From Modicisalibacter radicis (GTDB lineage Bacteria; Pseudomonadota; Gammaproteobacteria; Pseudomonadales; Halomonadaceae): 50,677 bases of DNA. The stretch covers positions 1-50,677 of the forward strand of contig NZ_CAAHFN010000062.1 of NCBI RefSeq assembly GCF_900961225.1. The letters are read 5' to 3'. This document shows positions 26,818 through 42,594 of the stretch, piece by piece. A program made the translations under genes and the position numbers. Under the pieces are notes generated by a model. It made no database searches. It was not told the DNA's origin and saw only the letters and a list, made by a program, of their open reading frames with translations. Position 1 is the first letter of the stretch; the number at the start of each line of letters is the position of its first letter.

Positions 26818-29379
26818 TCACAGGCTGCGCTCGACCTTGACCTGGTCGAAGACCTCGATCTTGTCGCCGACCTGGACGTCGTTGTAGTTCTTGACGCCGA
26901 TCCCGCACTCCATGCCGTTGCGCACTTCGCTGACGTCATCCTTGAAGCGGCGCAGCGATTCCAGCTCGCCCTCGTAGATGACCACGTTTTCGCGCAGCAC
27001 GCGGATCTTCTTGTGGCGGTGAACGCTGCCCTCGACGACCATGCAGCCGGCCACCGAGCCGATCTTGGGCGCACGGAAGACATCGCGAACCTCGGCGATA
27101 CCGACGATCTCCTCCTTCCACTCCGGCGCCAGCATGCCGCTCATCGCCTGCTTGACCTCGTCGACCAGCTGGTAGATGACGCTGTAGTAGCGCAGATCCA
27201 GCCCTTCGCGCTCGACGATCTCGCGTGCGGCGGCGTCGGCACGCACGTTGAAGCCGACCAGGATGGCATCGGAAGCCAGCGCCAGGTTGGCGTCGGTGCC
27301 GGTAATGCCGCCGACCCCGGAGGAGACCACGGCGACTTCGACCTCACCGGTGGACAACTCCTCGAGCGCTCCGCGGATCGCTTCCAGCGAGCCCTGCACG
27401 TCGACCTTGAGGACGATGTTGACCTTGGCCACCTCGTCCTGGCCCATCTGCGAGAACATGTTCTCGAGCTTGGCCTTCTGCTGACGTGCCAGGCGCACCT
27501 CGCGGTACTTGCCCTGACGGAAGTTGGCGACTTCACGTGCCTTCTTGTCGTCGGCCAGGACCATGAAGTCCTCGCCGGCCTCGGGCGTACCGTCGAGACC
27601 CTGGATCTCCACCGGCATCGCCGGGCCGACTTCGTCGACCTGCTTGCCGAGTTCGTTGGTCAGGGCGCGCACGCGGCCGTAATGCAACCCGGCCAGCACG
27701 ATATCGCCCTTCCGCAGGGTGCCGTTCTGGACCAGCACCGTAGCGACCGGGCCACGCCCCTTGTCGAGCCGCGACTCGACGACCACGCCCTTGGCCGGCG
27801 CTTCGGGAACGGCCTTGAGCTCGAGCACCTCGGAAACCAGCAGTACCGCCTCGAGCAGCGCGTCGATGCCTTCCCCGGTCTTGGCCGAAACGTGCACGAA
27901 CTGGGTGTCGCCGCCCCACTCCTCGGAAATCACGCCGTGCTGAGACAGCTCGTTGCGGATGCGGTCGAAATCCGCACCTTCCTTGTCGATCTTGTTGACC
28001 GCGACCACCAGCGGCACGCCGGCCGCCTTGGCGTGCTCGACCGCCTCGACGGTCTGCGGCATCACGCCGTCATCGGCCGCGACCACCAGGATGACCACAT
28101 CGGTCGCCTGGGCGCCACGCGCACGCATGGCGGTGAACGCCGCGTGGCCCGGGGTGTCGAGAAAGGTCACGCCGCCGTGCTTGTCCTCGACGTGGTAGGC
28201 GCCGATATGCTGGGTGATACCGCCGGCCTCGCCGGTGGCGACCTTGGTACGCCGAATGAAGTCGAGCAGCGAGGTCTTGCCGTGGTCGACGTGGCCCATC
28301 ACCGTGACCACCGGCGAGCGCGTGATCTCCTCGCCCTCGTAGGAGATGCCCTCGAGGACCTCGGTCTCCAGCGCATCGTCCTTGACCAGCTTGGGCTTGT
28401 GGCCCATCTCCTCGACGACGATCGCCGCGGTGTCCTGGTCGATGGTCTGGTTGATGGTCACCGCCGCACCCATGGTGAACATGGCCTTGATGACTTCGTT
28501 GGCCTTGATGGCCATCTTGTCAGCCAGGTCGGCGACGCTGATCGACTCGGGGATCGCCACTTCACGGACGATCGGCTGGGTCGGACGCTGGAAGCTGTGC
28601 TTGCCGCCGCCGCCGCTGTCGCGACCGCCACGCCGGCTACCGCGCCGCTCGGCGCGCTTGACCTTCTTGCCGCTGCCGCGACGCCGCTCGGCGCGCTCCT
28701 CGCGATCCTCCTCGCGATTGGTGTCGCGTCCCTTCTTGGCAGCCGCCTTCTTGGGATTGGCGCGGCGGTTGTCGCTACGCGGCTCCTTGGGCGGTGCCTC
28801 GACGACCGGCTCCGGCGACGGCTCGCCGGCGGTCAGATCCTGCTCGGAACGGATCTCGTCGGCGGCTGGCGCGGTGGTCTCCGCCTGGGCACTGTCATCG
28901 GGCGTTGCCGGCACCTCGGCCCCCGGTGCTTCGGCCCCCGGTGCTTCGGCTTCCTGCTGGGCTTCGGCGGCCTTGGCCTGCGCTTCGCGTTCCGCCTGCT
29001 CGCGCGCCTGGGAAGCATCGGCCATGTCGCCGACCAACTGGCGCGGACCCTGTTCGGGAGCCTGTGCCGCCGGTTCCTCGGCTTCCTCGCGCTTGACGTA
29101 GGTGCGCTTCTTGCGGACGGAAACCTCGATGGACTTGCCCCGGCCATCACCCGAGCGAATGCGGCTCTTGGTCTTGCGCGTCAGGGTAACGCGATTCTTC
29201 GGCCCCTGGCCGCCGCCATGACTCTTGGTGAGGTGGTCGAGCAGGCGCTGCTTGTCCTCTTCGGACACCGCATCACCTTCCGCCTTGTGGGGAAGCCCGG
29301 CTTCCTGCATCTGCTCCAGCAGGCGGGGCGTCTCACGCCCCACCTTGGCTGCAAAATCCTTAACTGTCATCTCTGCCAT
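26818..29379 (-). CDS. infB: Translation initiation factor IF-2
   Basis: GTPase that delivers initiator tRNA to the 30S subunit and promotes subunit joining. The 853-residue protein has an N-terminal IF2N domain, a long charged and Ala/Glu/Lys-rich linker (about 90-265), the G domain with GHVDHGKTS (362-370), DTPGHAAF and NKID, then domains II-IV. The linker includes a tandem APGAE duplication (147-155). AGGAGG lies six bases upstream of the ATG. Its client, the initiator tRNA gene, is in the same cluster at 31548. Confidence 0.98.
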   Translation of the reverse strand: MAEMTVKDFAAKVGRETPRLLEQMQEAGLPHKAEGDAVSEEDKQRLLDHLTKSHGGGQGPKNRVTLTRKTKSRIRSGDGRGKSIEVSVRKKRTYVKREEAEEPAAQAPEQGPRQLVGDMADASQAREQAEREAQAKAAEAQQEAEAPGAEAPGAEVPATPDDSAQAETTAPAADEIRSEQDLTAGEPSPEPVVEAPPKEPRSDNRRANPKKAAAKKGRDTNREEDREERAERRRGSGKKVKRAERRGSRRGGRDSGGGGKHSFQRPTQPIVREVAIPESISVADLADKMAIKANEVIKAMFTMGAAVTINQTIDQDTAAIVVEEMGHKPKLVKDDALETEVLEGISYEGEEITRSPVVTVMGHVDHGKTSLLDFIRRTKVATGEAGGITQHIGAYHVEDKHGGVTFLDTPGHAAFTAMRARGAQATDVVILVVAADDGVMPQTVEAVEHAKAAGVPLVVAVNKIDKEGADFDRIRNELSQHGVISEEWGGDTQFVHVSAKTGEGIDALLEAVLLVSEVLELKAVPEAPAKGVVVESRLDKGRGPVATVLVQNGTLRKGDIVLAGLHYGRVRALTNELGKQVDEVGPAMPVEIQGLDGTPEAGEDFMVLADDKKAREVANFRQGKYREVRLARQQKAKLENMFSQMGQDEVAKVNIVLKVDVQGSLEAIRGALEELSTGEVEVAVVSSGVGGITGTDANLALASDAILVGFNVRADAAAREIVEREGLDLRYYSVIYQLVDEVKQAMSGMLAPEWKEEIVGIAEVRDVFRAPKIGSVAGCMVVEGSVHRHKKIRVLRENVVIYEGELESLRRFKDDVSEVRNGMECGIGVKNYNDVQVGDKIEVFDQVKVERSL

Positions 29380-29406
29380 TACGACCCTCCTGAGCCCGTG
29401 ACCTAG

Positions 29407-30900
29407 TTACTCTTGACTCTCGAACCAGGGCGCACGGGCGGTCATGATCAGTGCCGCGGCGCGCTCTTCGTCTACATCCTCGATGTCCTTGAGATCATCG
29501 ACAGACTGTTCGGCAAGATCCTCCATGGTGACGATGCCACGACTGGCCAGAATGAAAGCCAGGTGACGATCCATGCCGTCCATCTCGAGGAGGTCCTCGG
29601 CGGGCTGAGCGCCGTCGAGTGCCTCTTCGGAAGCGATTGCCAGGTTCAACAGCTCATCTTTAGCGCGTGCGCGCAACTCTTCTACCAGGTCCTCGTCGAA
29701 TTCTTCGATCTCCAGAATTTCCTCGAGCGGCACGTAGGCGATCTCCTCGAGTGAGGTGAAGCCCTCGTCCACCAGGATCCGGGCGAGTTCGTCATCGATC
29801 TCTAGATGATTGATGAAGTACTCGACCAGGGTGTCGACCTCCTGCTCGCGCTTGCCTTCGGCCTCGTCTTCGGTCATCACGTTGAGTGCCCAGCCGGTCA
29901 GCTCGCTGGCCAGCCGAACGTTCTGCCCGCTGCGGCCGATGGCCTGGGCCAGATTGTCCTCGGCGACGGCCACGTCCATGGCATGGGTGTCCTCGTCGAC
30001 GAGAATCGAGGCCACATCCGCCGGCGCCATGGCGTTGATCACCAGCTGCGCCGGATTGTCGTCCCAGAGGATGATATCCACCCGCTCGTTGCGCAGCTCG
30101 TTGGAGACTGCCTGAACGCGTGAACCGCGCATCCCGACGCAGGCGCCGACCGGATCGATGCGCTTGTCATTGGTCTTGACCGCGATCTTGGCCCGCGATC
30201 CCGGATCGCGAGCCGCGCCCTTGATCTCGATGAGCTGCTCGGCGATCTCCGGCACCTCGATCTTGAACAGTTCGATGATCAGCTCGGGGCGCGTGCGGGT
30301 CAGGATCAACTGAGACCCGCGGGCTTCGGCATCGACCTTCCACAGCAGGGCCCGCACCCGCTCGTTGAGCCGATAGCGCTCGCCGGGAATCATCTCGCTG
30401 CGCGGCAGGAAGCCCTCGGCGTTATCGCCCAGATCGATGATCAGGCCATCGCGGGTGGTCTTCTTGACGATACCGGCGATCAGTTCGCCTTCGCGCTCGG
30501 CATAGTGCCGCACGATCTCGGAGCGTTCGGCCTCGCGGACCTTCTGAACGATGACCTGCTTGGCGGTCTGCGCCGCGATGCGGCCGAAGGCCGCGTTCTC
30601 GATATGCTCCTCGACCACGTCGCCCAGCGTCAGCGGCGGGTCGCGCTGCTCGGCGTACGACTGCTTGATTTCGGCATCGGGATTCTCGAATTCGTCGTCC
30701 TCGACCACCACCCAGCGGCGAAACGTCTCGTAGTCGCCGGTAGCGCGGTCGATCTGCACGCGCACGCTCGCTTCCTGACCTTCGAAGCGCTTGCGTGATG
30801 CGCTGGCCAATGCCGCCTCGACCGCGCCGAAGATGACGTCGCGGGGTACACCCTTTTCATTCGAGATCGCATCAACGACCAGCAGAATCTCTTTGCTCAT
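29407..30900 (-). CDS. nusA: Transcription termination/antitermination factor NusA
   Basis: RNA polymerase-associated factor acting in pausing, termination and rRNA antitermination at boxA sites such as the one at position 1. The 497-residue protein has the N-terminal polymerase-binding domain, S1 ([20 protein letters not shown]), two KH domains (including [20 protein letters not shown]) and the two acidic AR2 repeats at the C-terminus ([20 protein letters not shown]), the long gammaproteobacterial form. It lies 27 bp upstream of infB. Confidence 0.98.
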   Translation of the reverse strand: MSKEILLVVDAISNEKGVPRDVIFGAVEAALASASRKRFEGQEASVRVQIDRATGDYETFRRWVVVEDDEFENPDAEIKQSYAEQRDPPLTLGDVVEEHIENAAFGRIAAQTAKQVIVQKVREAERSEIVRHYAEREGELIAGIVKKTTRDGLIIDLGDNAEGFLPRSEMIPGERYRLNERVRALLWKVDAEARGSQLILTRTRPELIIELFKIEVPEIAEQLIEIKGAARDPGSRAKIAVKTNDKRIDPVGACVGMRGSRVQAVSNELRNERVDIILWDDNPAQLVINAMAPADVASILVDEDTHAMDVAVAEDNLAQAIGRSGQNVRLASELTGWALNVMTEDEAEGKREQEVDTLVEYFINHLEIDDELARILVDEGFTSLEEIAYVPLEEILEIEEFDEDLVEELRARAKDELLNLAIASEEALDGAQPAEDLLEMDGMDRHLAFILASRGIVTMEDLAEQSVDDLKDIEDVDEERAAALIMTARAPWFESQE

Positions 30901-30928
30901 GCCTTAAGCCTCGCCAGAAAACCAGTCC

Positions 30929-31390
30929 TCATGCATCGAACTGCGGCACGATCCGCGCCTGTTCAATGCCATCGATAGGAAAGCAATACTCCTCGCCGTC
31001 GAGCTGCAGCAACACCTCGTCATTCTCGACGCCCGCCAGCAACCCCTTGAACTTGCGACGCCCTTCGAACGGCGCGCGCAGGCGCAGGGATATCACATGC
31101 CCCTTGAAGCGCGCGAACTGCTCGAGCTCGAACAGGGGGCGATCAAGCCCGGGCGACGACACCTCGAGCTGATACTTCCCGGGAATCGGATCCTCGACAT
31201 CGAGCACCGCGCTGATCTGGCGACTGACGTCGGCACAGTGATCGACCGTGATCCCCGCCGGGCTATCGATATACACCACCAACCGGGAGTGCTTGCCCTG
31301 GGGCAGGAGCTCGATCCCCCAGAGCTCGAAGCCCATGGCGGTAACCACTGGCTCGATGAGTGCGTTCAGCGCAGCGTGCTTGTTTGCCAC
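30929..31390 (-). CDS. rimP: Ribosome maturation factor RimP
   Basis: Assists early assembly of the 30S head/body with S12 and others. The 153-residue protein begins with a GTG codon (31390), giving ANKHAALNALIEPVV, and has GFELWGIELLPQG, the conserved VDHCADVSRQISAVLDVEDPI-type region and LEVSSPGLDRPLF. It is the first protein gene of the nusA operon, downstream of tRNA-fMet and a terminator. Confidence 0.95.
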   Translation of the reverse strand: MANKHAALNALIEPVVTAMGFELWGIELLPQGKHSRLVVYIDSPAGITVDHCADVSRQISAVLDVEDPIPGKYQLEVSSPGLDRPLFELEQFARFKGHVISLRLRAPFEGRRKFKGLLAGVENDEVLLQLDGEEYCFPIDGIEQARIVPQFDA

Positions 31391-31445
31391 AGATGAAGGC
31401 TCCTACAGCAGTTGCATCAGGCACCTGACCCAGGAGTAAAGAGGA

Positions 31446-31476
31446 AAGCTAGGTGGCTGATTGGCGTTAGTGTCAA
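31446..31476 (-). promoter_or_regulatory. Possible promoter before rimP
   Basis: A perfect -35 TTGACA (31471-31476, minus strand) with TAGCTT (31446-31451) after 19 bp, longer spacing than ideal. It lies between the tRNA-fMet terminator and rimP, where a separate nusA-operon promoter is needed. Confidence 0.35.
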
Positions 31477-31504
31477 CAACTCAGATGCCAAAATCAGGCT
31501 GCTA

Positions 31505-31532
31505 ACAAAAAGCCCCTTCATAAGGAAGGGGC
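31505..31532 (-). terminator. Terminator after tRNA-fMet
   Basis: An 8-bp stem (31512-31519 with 31525-31532), five-base loop, followed on the minus strand by TTTTTGTT. It lies 15 bp past the tRNA and would separate tRNA transcription from rimP-nusA, perhaps with read-through. Confidence 0.85.
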
Positions 31533-31547
31533 CTTTCACAAGAAACT

Positions 31548-31624
<77 letters not shown>

Positions 31625-31637
31625 TCATAGGTTGGCG

Positions 31638-31667
31638 ATTATAGGAACTCGTTCACCACCCGGTCAA
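31638..31667 (-). promoter_or_regulatory. Promoter of tRNA-fMet
   Basis: On the minus strand TTGACC (31662-31667), 18 bp, and a perfect TATAAT (31638-31643). The predicted start is near 31630, only about six bases before the mature tRNA 5' end, so little or no 5' leader would need removal. Confidence 0.75.
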
Positions 31668-31735
31668 GGAAGCGAACAAATCGCCATGTCCAGCCAATCG
31701 TGCTTCTGAGCACCGCTCTTGGCGCGGCGTTCAGA

Positions 31736-31822
31736 TGGTGCCGAAGGGGGGACTTGAACCCCCACGACCATAAGGTCACTACCCCCTCAAGATAGCGTGT
31801 CTACCAATTCCACCACTTCGGC
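31736..31822 (-). tRNA. leuU: tRNA-Leu (GAG)
   Basis: An 87-nt class II tRNA with encoded CCA, long variable arm, D-arm AATTGGTAGACACGC and anticodon loop TTGAGGG, hence anticodon GAG reading CUC/CUU. It follows secG, exactly as leuU does in E. coli. Between it and secG (31823-31940) a 9-bp inverted repeat at about 31892-31927 has a long loop and no T-run, so it is not an obvious terminator. Confidence 0.95.
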
Positions 31823-31940
31823 ATCAGGGGGTGAACAAGAGGCAGACATTCCGCAACTGCCTTCCGTCCAGAACCAAGCGATTCATTTTTCACGATTCCG
31901 CTTGGTTTATCACTGCTACTCGAGCATCGGGGCCATACGT

Positions 31941-32303
31941 TTACTGCCCCTCTTCCTCAAGCGCTGGCGCAGCATTATGCTGCTGATCGTTGCTGTCGTC
32001 AAGGGTCGGCACCGAATTCTGCTGCTCGACCACCTCGGCGTCGGGGATACCCACATCCGGCGCGCTATCGGCCTGCGAAGATGCCAGGTAGGCGAGCCCC
32101 AGCGAGGTCACGAAGAAGGCCGCGGCCAGCACCCCGGTGAGCGTGGCCAGGAAGCTGCTGCTGCCACGCGAGCCGAATACGGTCTGCGAGGCGCCGCCAC
32201 CGAAGGAGGCGCCGGCCTCGGCGCCCTTGCCCTGCTGCAGCAGAATGAGCGCGACCAGCGCGATGGCTAGCGCCACATGAATCATGAGGATGATGGCTTG
32301 CAT
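31941..32303 (-). CDS. secG: Protein translocase subunit SecG
   Basis: Non-essential third subunit of the SecYEG channel. The 120-residue protein has two transmembrane helices (about 3-22 and 52-75) joined by a cytoplasmic loop [20 protein letters not shown], the SecG signature, and an acidic periplasmic tail rich in Asp/Glu/Gln. The ATG at 32303 is two bases after the tpiA stop. The frame is open upstream to 32552 inside tpiA, which is not coding. Confidence 0.95.
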   Translation of the reverse strand: MQAIILMIHVALAIALVALILLQQGKGAEAGASFGGGASQTVFGSRGSSSFLATLTGVLAAAFFVTSLGLAYLASSQADSAPDVGIPDAEVVEQQNSVPTLDDSNDQQHNAAPALEEEGQ

Positions 32304-32305
32304 GG

Positions 32306-33055
32306 TTAACCTGCTGACTGACAGATGGCTATGAAATCGTCGACCTTGAGCGAAGCTCCGCCCACCAGGCCGCCGTCGATATCGGGTTGGGACAACAGCT
32401 CGGCCGCATTGCCGGCATTCATGCTGCCGCCATAGAGCAAGCGCAGCCCGGCCGCCAGTTCGCGGTCGAAGCCGGCCTGGTACTCGCGAATCGCCGCCAT
32501 GACCTCCTGGGCCTGCTCGGGCGTGGCGGTACGGCCGGTACCGATGGCCCACACCGGCTCGTAGGCGATCGTCACGCGGGCCCGCTGCTGCGGCTCGAGC
32601 CGCGCCATGACATGGCCGACCTGACGCAGCACGACGTCGCGGGTGCGGCCGGCGTCGCGCTCCTCGAGCGTTTCACCCACGCACAGGATGGGCCTGATAT
32701 CGGCGCTGAGCGCCGCGAGCAGGCGATCGTAGACCGCCTCGTCGGCTTCGCGGTACAGCTGACGCCGCTCGGAATGACCGACCAGGGCATATTCGACGCC
32801 GAACTCCTTGAGCATCCTGCCACTGACTTCACCGGTATGCGCCCCCGAGTGCGCCGGGTTGAGCGTCTGCGCGCCCAGCATCACCGAGGTTCCACCGAGC
32901 GCCGCCTGCGCAGCCGGCAGGTACGGAAACGGCGGCATCAAGGCAACCTCCACCGACGTCGGCAGGCCGGCCGACGCGAAGGCCTCGCCGAACTGCTCGA
33001 TCAGTGCCAGGGATCCGTTCATCTTCCAGTTGCCGGCGATCAGCGGCATGCGCAT
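32306..33055 (-). CDS. tpiA: Triose-phosphate isomerase
   Basis: Interconverts dihydroxyacetone phosphate and glyceraldehyde-3-phosphate. The 249-residue TIM barrel has the catalytic Lys in AGNWKMNG, the His in LVGHSERRQ, the Glu in [12 protein letters not shown] with the mobile loop, and the phosphate-binding GGSMNAGNA and GGLVGGASL. Located between glmM and secG as expected. Confidence 0.98.
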   Translation of the reverse strand: MRMPLIAGNWKMNGSLALIEQFGEAFASAGLPTSVEVALMPPFPYLPAAQAALGGTSVMLGAQTLNPAHSGAHTGEVSGRMLKEFGVEYALVGHSERRQLYREADEAVYDRLLAALSADIRPILCVGETLEERDAGRTRDVVLRQVGHVMARLEPQQRARVTIAYEPVWAIGTGRTATPEQAQEVMAAIREYQAGFDRELAAGLRLLYGGSMNAGNAAELLSQPDIDGGLVGGASLKVDDFIAICQSAG

Positions 33056-33126
33056 GGTGAGCCCCTTTCTCGGAGTGGTGCAAGATGGTATAGGAGCGAC
33101 CCGGTCAAGACAACCGGCATCGCGCC

Positions 33127-34476
33127 TCAGGCCATGAGCGTCTCGACATCCGCGGCGATACGCCGCGCCAGGGCCGCGACGTCGAAGCGCGGGCGCCCTT
33201 CGACCATCACCCGGATCAGCGGCTCGGTACCCGAGGCGCGCAGCAGCACCCGTCCCGAATCCCCCAGCTCGTTCTCCACGGCGGCCACCGAGCGACGCAA
33301 GGCTTCGCTCTCGAGCAGCGCCTGCTTGTCGGTACCGTCGGTCAGCCGCACGTTGACCAACGCCTGCGGCGCCTTCTCGAAGCCATCGAGCAGCGCTGTC
33401 AGCGAGCAGCCACGGGTGGCCATGATCGCCAGCACCTGGAGTGCCGACACGATGCCGTCGCCGGTGCTCTGCACATGGCCGCAGACGATGTGCCCGGAAG
33501 ACTCGCCGCCCAGTTGCCAGTCATTGGCCACCAGGCACTCCATGACGTAGCGATCGCCGACCCTGGCCCTCTCGAAGGGTATGTCCAGCGCTTCCATGGC
33601 CGCGGCCAGGCCGAAGTTGCTCATCAAGGTCCCGACCACGCCGCCGCCCAGCACGCCGCGTTCGTGACGGTCGCGGGCGATGATGTAGAGGATGTCGTCG
33701 CCATCGATCTCGCGTCCGTCGGCATCGACCAGGATCACCCGGTCGCCGTCGCCGTCGAAGGCCACGCCGATATCGGCGCCACGCTCGATCACCGCCGCAC
33801 GCAGCGAGGCCGGATGCGTCGACCCCACCTGCTGATTGATGTTGAGCCCGTCGGGGCTGACGCCCAGCAGACTGACCTCGGCGCCCAGTTCGCGGAACAC
33901 GCTGGGAGCGATGTGGTAAGTCGCACCGTGGGCGCAATCGAGCACGACCTTGAGGCCCGTCAGGGTCAGCCGCTTGGGCACCGTCGACTTGCAGAACTCG
34001 ATGTAGCGGCCCGCTGCATCGCTGATGCGCACGGCCTTGCCCAGGCGATCCGCCGATACCGTCTCGAGGGGCTTTTCGAGTTCATCCTCGATACGCGCCT
34101 CGATGGCATCGGGCAGCTTGGTGCCCTCGGCGGAAAAGAACTTGATGCCATTGTCCTGGAAGGCGTTGTGCGAGGCCGAAATGACGATGCCGGCATCGGC
34201 ACGAAAGGTCCGGGTCAGGTAGGCGATACCCGGGGTCGGCATCGGCCCGAGCAACGCGACGTCGACCCCGGCGGCCGACAGGCCGGCTTCCAGCGCCGAT
34301 TCGAACATGTAGCCGGAGATACGCGTGTCCTTGCCTATCAGCACCTTGGCGTTGCGGTTCTTGCGCTCCAGCACGCGCCCCATGGCCCAGCCCAGCTTGA
34401 GCATGAAGTCGGCGGTGATCGGGTATTCGCCGACAATGCCGCGAATCCCGTCGGTTCCGAAATAGCGTCGCGTCAT
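33127..34476 (-). CDS. glmM: Phosphoglucosamine mutase
   Basis: Converts glucosamine-6-phosphate to glucosamine-1-phosphate for UDP-GlcNAc, needed for peptidoglycan and LPS. The 449-residue alpha-D-phosphohexomutase has the phosphoserine Ser102 in ISASHNAF, the metal loop DGDGDR, the sugar-binding GGESSGH and the C-terminal phosphate site [12 protein letters not shown]. Its ATG overlaps the folP stop by four bases, so the two are coupled. Confidence 0.98.
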   Translation of the reverse strand: MTRRYFGTDGIRGIVGEYPITADFMLKLGWAMGRVLERKNRNAKVLIGKDTRISGYMFESALEAGLSAAGVDVALLGPMPTPGIAYLTRTFRADAGIVISASHNAFQDNGIKFFSAEGTKLPDAIEARIEDELEKPLETVSADRLGKAVRISDAAGRYIEFCKSTVPKRLTLTGLKVVLDCAHGATYHIAPSVFRELGAEVSLLGVSPDGLNINQQVGSTHPASLRAAVIERGADIGVAFDGDGDRVILVDADGREIDGDDILYIIARDRHERGVLGGGVVGTLMSNFGLAAAMEALDIPFERARVGDRYVMECLVANDWQLGGESSGHIVCGHVQSTGDGIVSALQVLAIMATRGCSLTALLDGFEKAPQALVNVRLTDGTDKQALLESEALRRSVAAVENELGDSGRVLLRASGTEPLIRVMVEGRPRFDVAALARRIAADVETLMA

Positions 34477-35348
34477 CGGTCTGCGTCTTCCTGTAGCACG
34501 GCCCAGGTCATGTTGATGGCATCCACGCTGGGCCCCACATCGTGAACGCGCAGCAGCCGAGCACCACGCTCGACCGCCAGCGAAGCCAGGGCCAGGCCGC
34601 CCGGCAAGCGCTCCTCCACCGGACGATCGAGCACCTTGCCGATCATGCTCTTTCGCGACATGCCGGCAAGCAGCGGCAAGCCGAAGTCGTTCAGGTTATT
34701 CAGCCTGTTGAGCAGTCGCAGATTCTGGCCGACGGTCTTGGCGAAGCCGAATCCCGGATCGAGGATCAACCGTTCACGCCGGATGCCGGCTTTCTCGCAG
34801 TCGGCGATGCGCGCCTCGAGAAAATTGGCCACGACCTGCTCGATAGGCTCAGCATAGTCAGTGGCCGCTTGCATGTCGCCCGGCTCGCCGACCATGTGCA
34901 TCAGGCATACCGGCAGGCCGCTGGCCGCCGCCACCTCGAGCGCGCCGGGTCGGCGCAGCGCGCGAACGTCATTGATCATCCCCGCGCCTCGCCCGATCAC
35001 CTCGCGCATCACCGCCGGGCTGCTGGTATCCACAGAGACCAGCGCATCGAGCTCACGCACCAGGGCCTCGACCACGGGCACGACCCGATCCAGCTCCTGC
35101 TGCTGGGTAACCTCGGCTGCACCGGGGCGTGTCGACTCGCCACCGATATCGATGACCGCGGCGCCCTGGGCGAGCATCGCTTCCGCGTGACGCAAGGCGG
35201 CATCGAGCCCATCGAAATTGCCACCGTCGGAGAACGAATCCGGCGTGACGTTGAGAATGCCCATCACCCGCGGGTAGGAAATATCGAGACGATGACGGCC
35301 GCAAGAGAGCGTGGCATCCGGGGCGCGGCTCTTCATGGAGGGAGTCAT
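34473..35348 (-). CDS. folP: Dihydropteroate synthase
   Basis: Joins the pterin pyrophosphate made by FolK to p-aminobenzoate; target of sulfonamides. The 291-residue TIM-barrel protein has [14 protein letters not shown], the GGESTRPGA loop, [10 protein letters not shown], the pterin-site region [18 protein letters not shown] and the C-terminal RVHDVG. The start at 35348 follows GAGG; a start four codons later is possible, and a 59-codon upstream extension is not credible. Between ftsH and folP there is a hairpin but the gene order ftsH-folP-glmM is conserved. Confidence 0.97.
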   Translation of the reverse strand: MTPSMKSRAPDATLSCGRHRLDISYPRVMGILNVTPDSFSDGGNFDGLDAALRHAEAMLAQGAAVIDIGGESTRPGAAEVTQQQELDRVVPVVEALVRELDALVSVDTSSPAVMREVIGRGAGMINDVRALRRPGALEVAAASGLPVCLMHMVGEPGDMQAATDYAEPIEQVVANFLEARIADCEKAGIRRERLILDPGFGFAKTVGQNLRLLNRLNNLNDFGLPLLAGMSRKSMIGKVLDRPVEERLPGGLALASLAVERGARLLRVHDVGPSVDAINMTWAVLQEDADR

Positions 35349-35400
35349 GGCAGGGCCTCGTCGACAAAAACAAACACTGTAATGACCCGCTCCAAACGGT

Positions 35401-35426
35401 GCAAGGCGCCACATGGGGCGCCTTGC
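35401..35426 (-). terminator. Hairpin between ftsH and folP
   Basis: A perfect 10-bp stem (35401-35410 with 35417-35426) and six-base loop, 32 bp after the ftsH stop. The following minus-strand bases ACCGTTTGG are only weakly T-rich, so it may be an attenuating or stabilising hairpin rather than a full terminator. Confidence 0.5.
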
Positions 35427-35457
35427 ACAGGACATCTTGCTGGCGGACCGGACAAAT

Positions 35458-37425
<1,968 letters not shown>

Positions 37426-37516
37426 GGGAATACCCTCATTGCATCAATCTGTCTGCCAAGCGTGCCCATAGCTGACTCTACACCACAAATGGGGGTGCAC
37501 CACCAGCTTTGCAAGC

Positions 37517-38191
37517 TCAGCGCTTGAAACCATCCGCCAGGAGATACACTTCACGCGAACGAGCGCGCGAAGCCTCCGGCTTGCGAGTCATCACCCGGGC
37601 GAAGCTGCCGCGCAGGTCAGCGAGGAAATCATCGAAGCCTTCCCCCTGAAAGACCTTGGTCAGCAGCCGCCCGCCCGGGCTCAATGTCTGACGGGCCAGA
37701 TCGAGTGCCAGCTCGACCAGGTACATCGCCTTGGGCTGGTCGATGGCGGCCATGCCACTCATGTTGGGCGCCATGTCGGAAATGATCAAATCCACCGGTC
37801 GCTCGTCCAGCTCTCCGAGAATCGCCTCGAGCACTGCCTCCTCGGTGAAGTCGCCCTGGATGAACGTCACGTCGGCCAACGCATCCATCTCGAGGATGTC
37901 CGAGGCGATCACCGCTCCTCCCGGCATCACCTTCTCGGCGGCCACCTGACTCCAGCCGCCGGGGGCGGCGCCCAGGTCGATCACCGTCATGCCGGGCTTG
38001 AAGAGGCGATCCTTGGCATCGAGCTCGAGCAGCTTGTAGCTGGCCCGGCTGCGGTAGCCATCCTGCCACGAGCGCTGCACGTACTGGTCGTCGAAATGTT
38101 CCTTGAGCCAACCGGCCTTGCTCTTGCCGGTCGCGCCCCTGCTTGCGGGGCTGTTGCTTTGAGCGCTTTTGCTGGAAGTGCTTCGGGCCAC
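37517..38191 (-). CDS. rlmE: 23S rRNA (uridine-2552-2'-O)-methyltransferase
   Basis: Heat-shock methyltransferase (FtsJ/RrmJ) that modifies U2552 in the A-loop and aids 50S maturation. It has the SAM motif [34 protein letters not shown] and [10 protein letters not shown], and ends [16 protein letters not shown], all typical. The start is uncertain: a GTG at 38191 with AGG seven bases upstream gives 224 residues, close to the 209 of E. coli; the frame is open to 38386. The stretch 38192-38405 before divergent yhbY should hold both promoters, but none stands out. Confidence 0.94.
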   Translation of the reverse strand: MARSTSSKSAQSNSPASRGATGKSKAGWLKEHFDDQYVQRSWQDGYRSRASYKLLELDAKDRLFKPGMTVIDLGAAPGGWSQVAAEKVMPGGAVIASDILEMDALADVTFIQGDFTEEAVLEAILGELDERPVDLIISDMAPNMSGMAAIDQPKAMYLVELALDLARQTLSPGGRLLTKVFQGEGFDDFLADLRGSFARVMTRKPEASRARSREVYLLADGFKR

Positions 38192-38405
38192 ACGATCACC
38201 TGAATCATCCACCCGCGGGGATGGATCGTTCGAAAGCGGGGGTTCTGGCAGCGAGGGCTCAACGAGTGGGGTAATCCGGCTCAGGCGCTTTGCATCGCCC
38301 GTCTTTCGTCTTACCATGGCGCGTTCAGTGGACGCGACACGGACCGATCCGTCGCCGACCGCACCAGCCGCTCCTACGCACGCCAACCGGAACGATCACG
38401 ATACC

Positions 38406-38732
38406 ATGAGCTTGTCACAGGCACAAAAGAAAGCATTCCGCAGCATCGGCCATCACCTCTCGCCCCTGGTGACGATCGCCGACAACGGCGTCACGGACGG
38501 CGTGATGGGCGAACTCGAGCGCGCGCTGAACGATCATGAACTGGTCAAGGTCAAGATCGCCATCGGCGAACGCGACGCGCGCAACGCGCTAGCCGAGCAA
38601 CTGGCCAGCGACAGCGGCGCCGAGCTGGTCCAGACCATCGGCAAGATGGCGCTGCTCTACCGCCACAATCCCAAGGCCAACCCCAAGCTCTCGAACATTA
38701 CCCGCTTCGAGGAGCATCACGGGCGGCGCTGA
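38406..38732 (+). CDS. yhbY: Ribosome assembly RNA-binding protein YhbY
   Basis: Small CRM-domain protein bound to pre-50S particles. The 108-residue protein has the CRM signature IADNGVTDGVMGELERALNDH-like region (here VTIADNGVTDGV) and the GxxG-equivalent loop, with SGAELVQTIGKMALLYRHN near the end. It is divergent from rlmE and convergent with greA, the same strand layout as in E. coli and Pseudomonas. The ATG at 38406 starts MSLSQAQKKAF; the long upstream open frame lies in the rlmE promoter region. Confidence 0.93.
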   Translation: MSLSQAQKKAFRSIGHHLSPLVTIADNGVTDGVMGELERALNDHELVKVKIAIGERDARNALAEQLASDSGAELVQTIGKMALLYRHNPKANPKLSNITRFEEHHGRR

Positions 38733-38738
38733 GCCGCG

Positions 38739-38833
38739 AGCCATAAGCTTTGAGCTGTAAGCAAACACCCCCGAGGCAGAACCTCGGGGGTGTTACGGTT
38801 TGACTTACAGCTTACGGCTTAAAGCTTATGGCT
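38739..38833. repeat. 95-bp palindromic element with heptad repeats enclosing a terminator
   Basis: Nested inverted repeats: a 13-bp outer arm (38739-38751 with 38821-38833), a 9-bp arm (38753-38761 with 38804-38812) and the terminator stem inside. The right arm is four tandem variants of a 7-mer, ACAGCTT ACGGCTT AAAGCTT ATGGCT; the left arm shows the inverse. Such AGCTT heptads look like a dispersed intergenic element, but only this copy is in the window. Confidence 0.65.
38764..38794. terminator. Bidirectional terminator between yhbY and greA
   Basis: A perfect 13-bp stem (38764-38776 with 38782-38794), CAGAA loop, starting with AA and ending in TT on the other side, between convergent genes. 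It forms the core of the larger palindrome. Confidence 0.8.
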
Positions 38834-38836
38834 GGG

Positions 38837-39309
38837 TCAGAGGTGCTCGACGCTGGAGATCTCGTACTCGACGTCGCCGCGCGGCGTCCTGACGCCCACC
38901 ACGTCGCCTTCCTCCTTGCCGATCAGCGCCCGGGCGATCGGCGAGGTCACCGAGACCTTGCCGGCCTTGATGTCGGCTTCGTCCTCGCCGACGATCTGGT
39001 AACGCACCTCTTCGTCGTTGTCGAGGTTGATCAGCTCGACGGTGACGCCGAAGATCACCTTGCCGGTCCTGGGCATCCGGGTGACGTCGATCACCTGAGA
39101 GGCGGACAGCTTGGACTCGATCTCCTGGATGCGCCCTTCGATGAAGCCCTGCTGCTCACGCGCGGCGTGATATTCGGCGTTTTCCTTGAGGTCGCCATGT
39201 TCGCGCGCCTCGGCGATGGCATTGATCACCCGAGGACGCTCCACTCCCTTGAGCTGATTGAGCTCTTCGCGCAGGCGCTGCTCGCCTGCCACGGTCATCG
39301 GGACCTTGT

Positions 39310-39313
<4 letters not shown>
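38837..39313 (-). CDS. greA: Transcription elongation factor GreA
   Basis: Inserts into the RNA polymerase secondary channel and triggers transcript cleavage in backtracked complexes. The 158-residue protein has the N-terminal coiled-coil with the acidic tip (about residues 40-47, [17 protein letters not shown]) and the C-terminal FKBP-like domain ending [11 protein letters not shown]. Its ATG overlaps the carB stop by four bases, so it is translated from the car transcript. It competes for the same channel as DksA. Confidence 0.97.
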
Positions 39314-42540
<3,227 letters not shown>

Positions 42541-42594
42541 GACGATTCCCGCTAGAAAAGTGACAGACGGCGACGCGTATACAGTGGGCGCGGC

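Noticed and set aside
26407..29406. 999-codon open frame antisense to infB and rbfA
   Set aside because: Mirror of two strongly conserved genes, with no ribosome binding site or recognisable domain.
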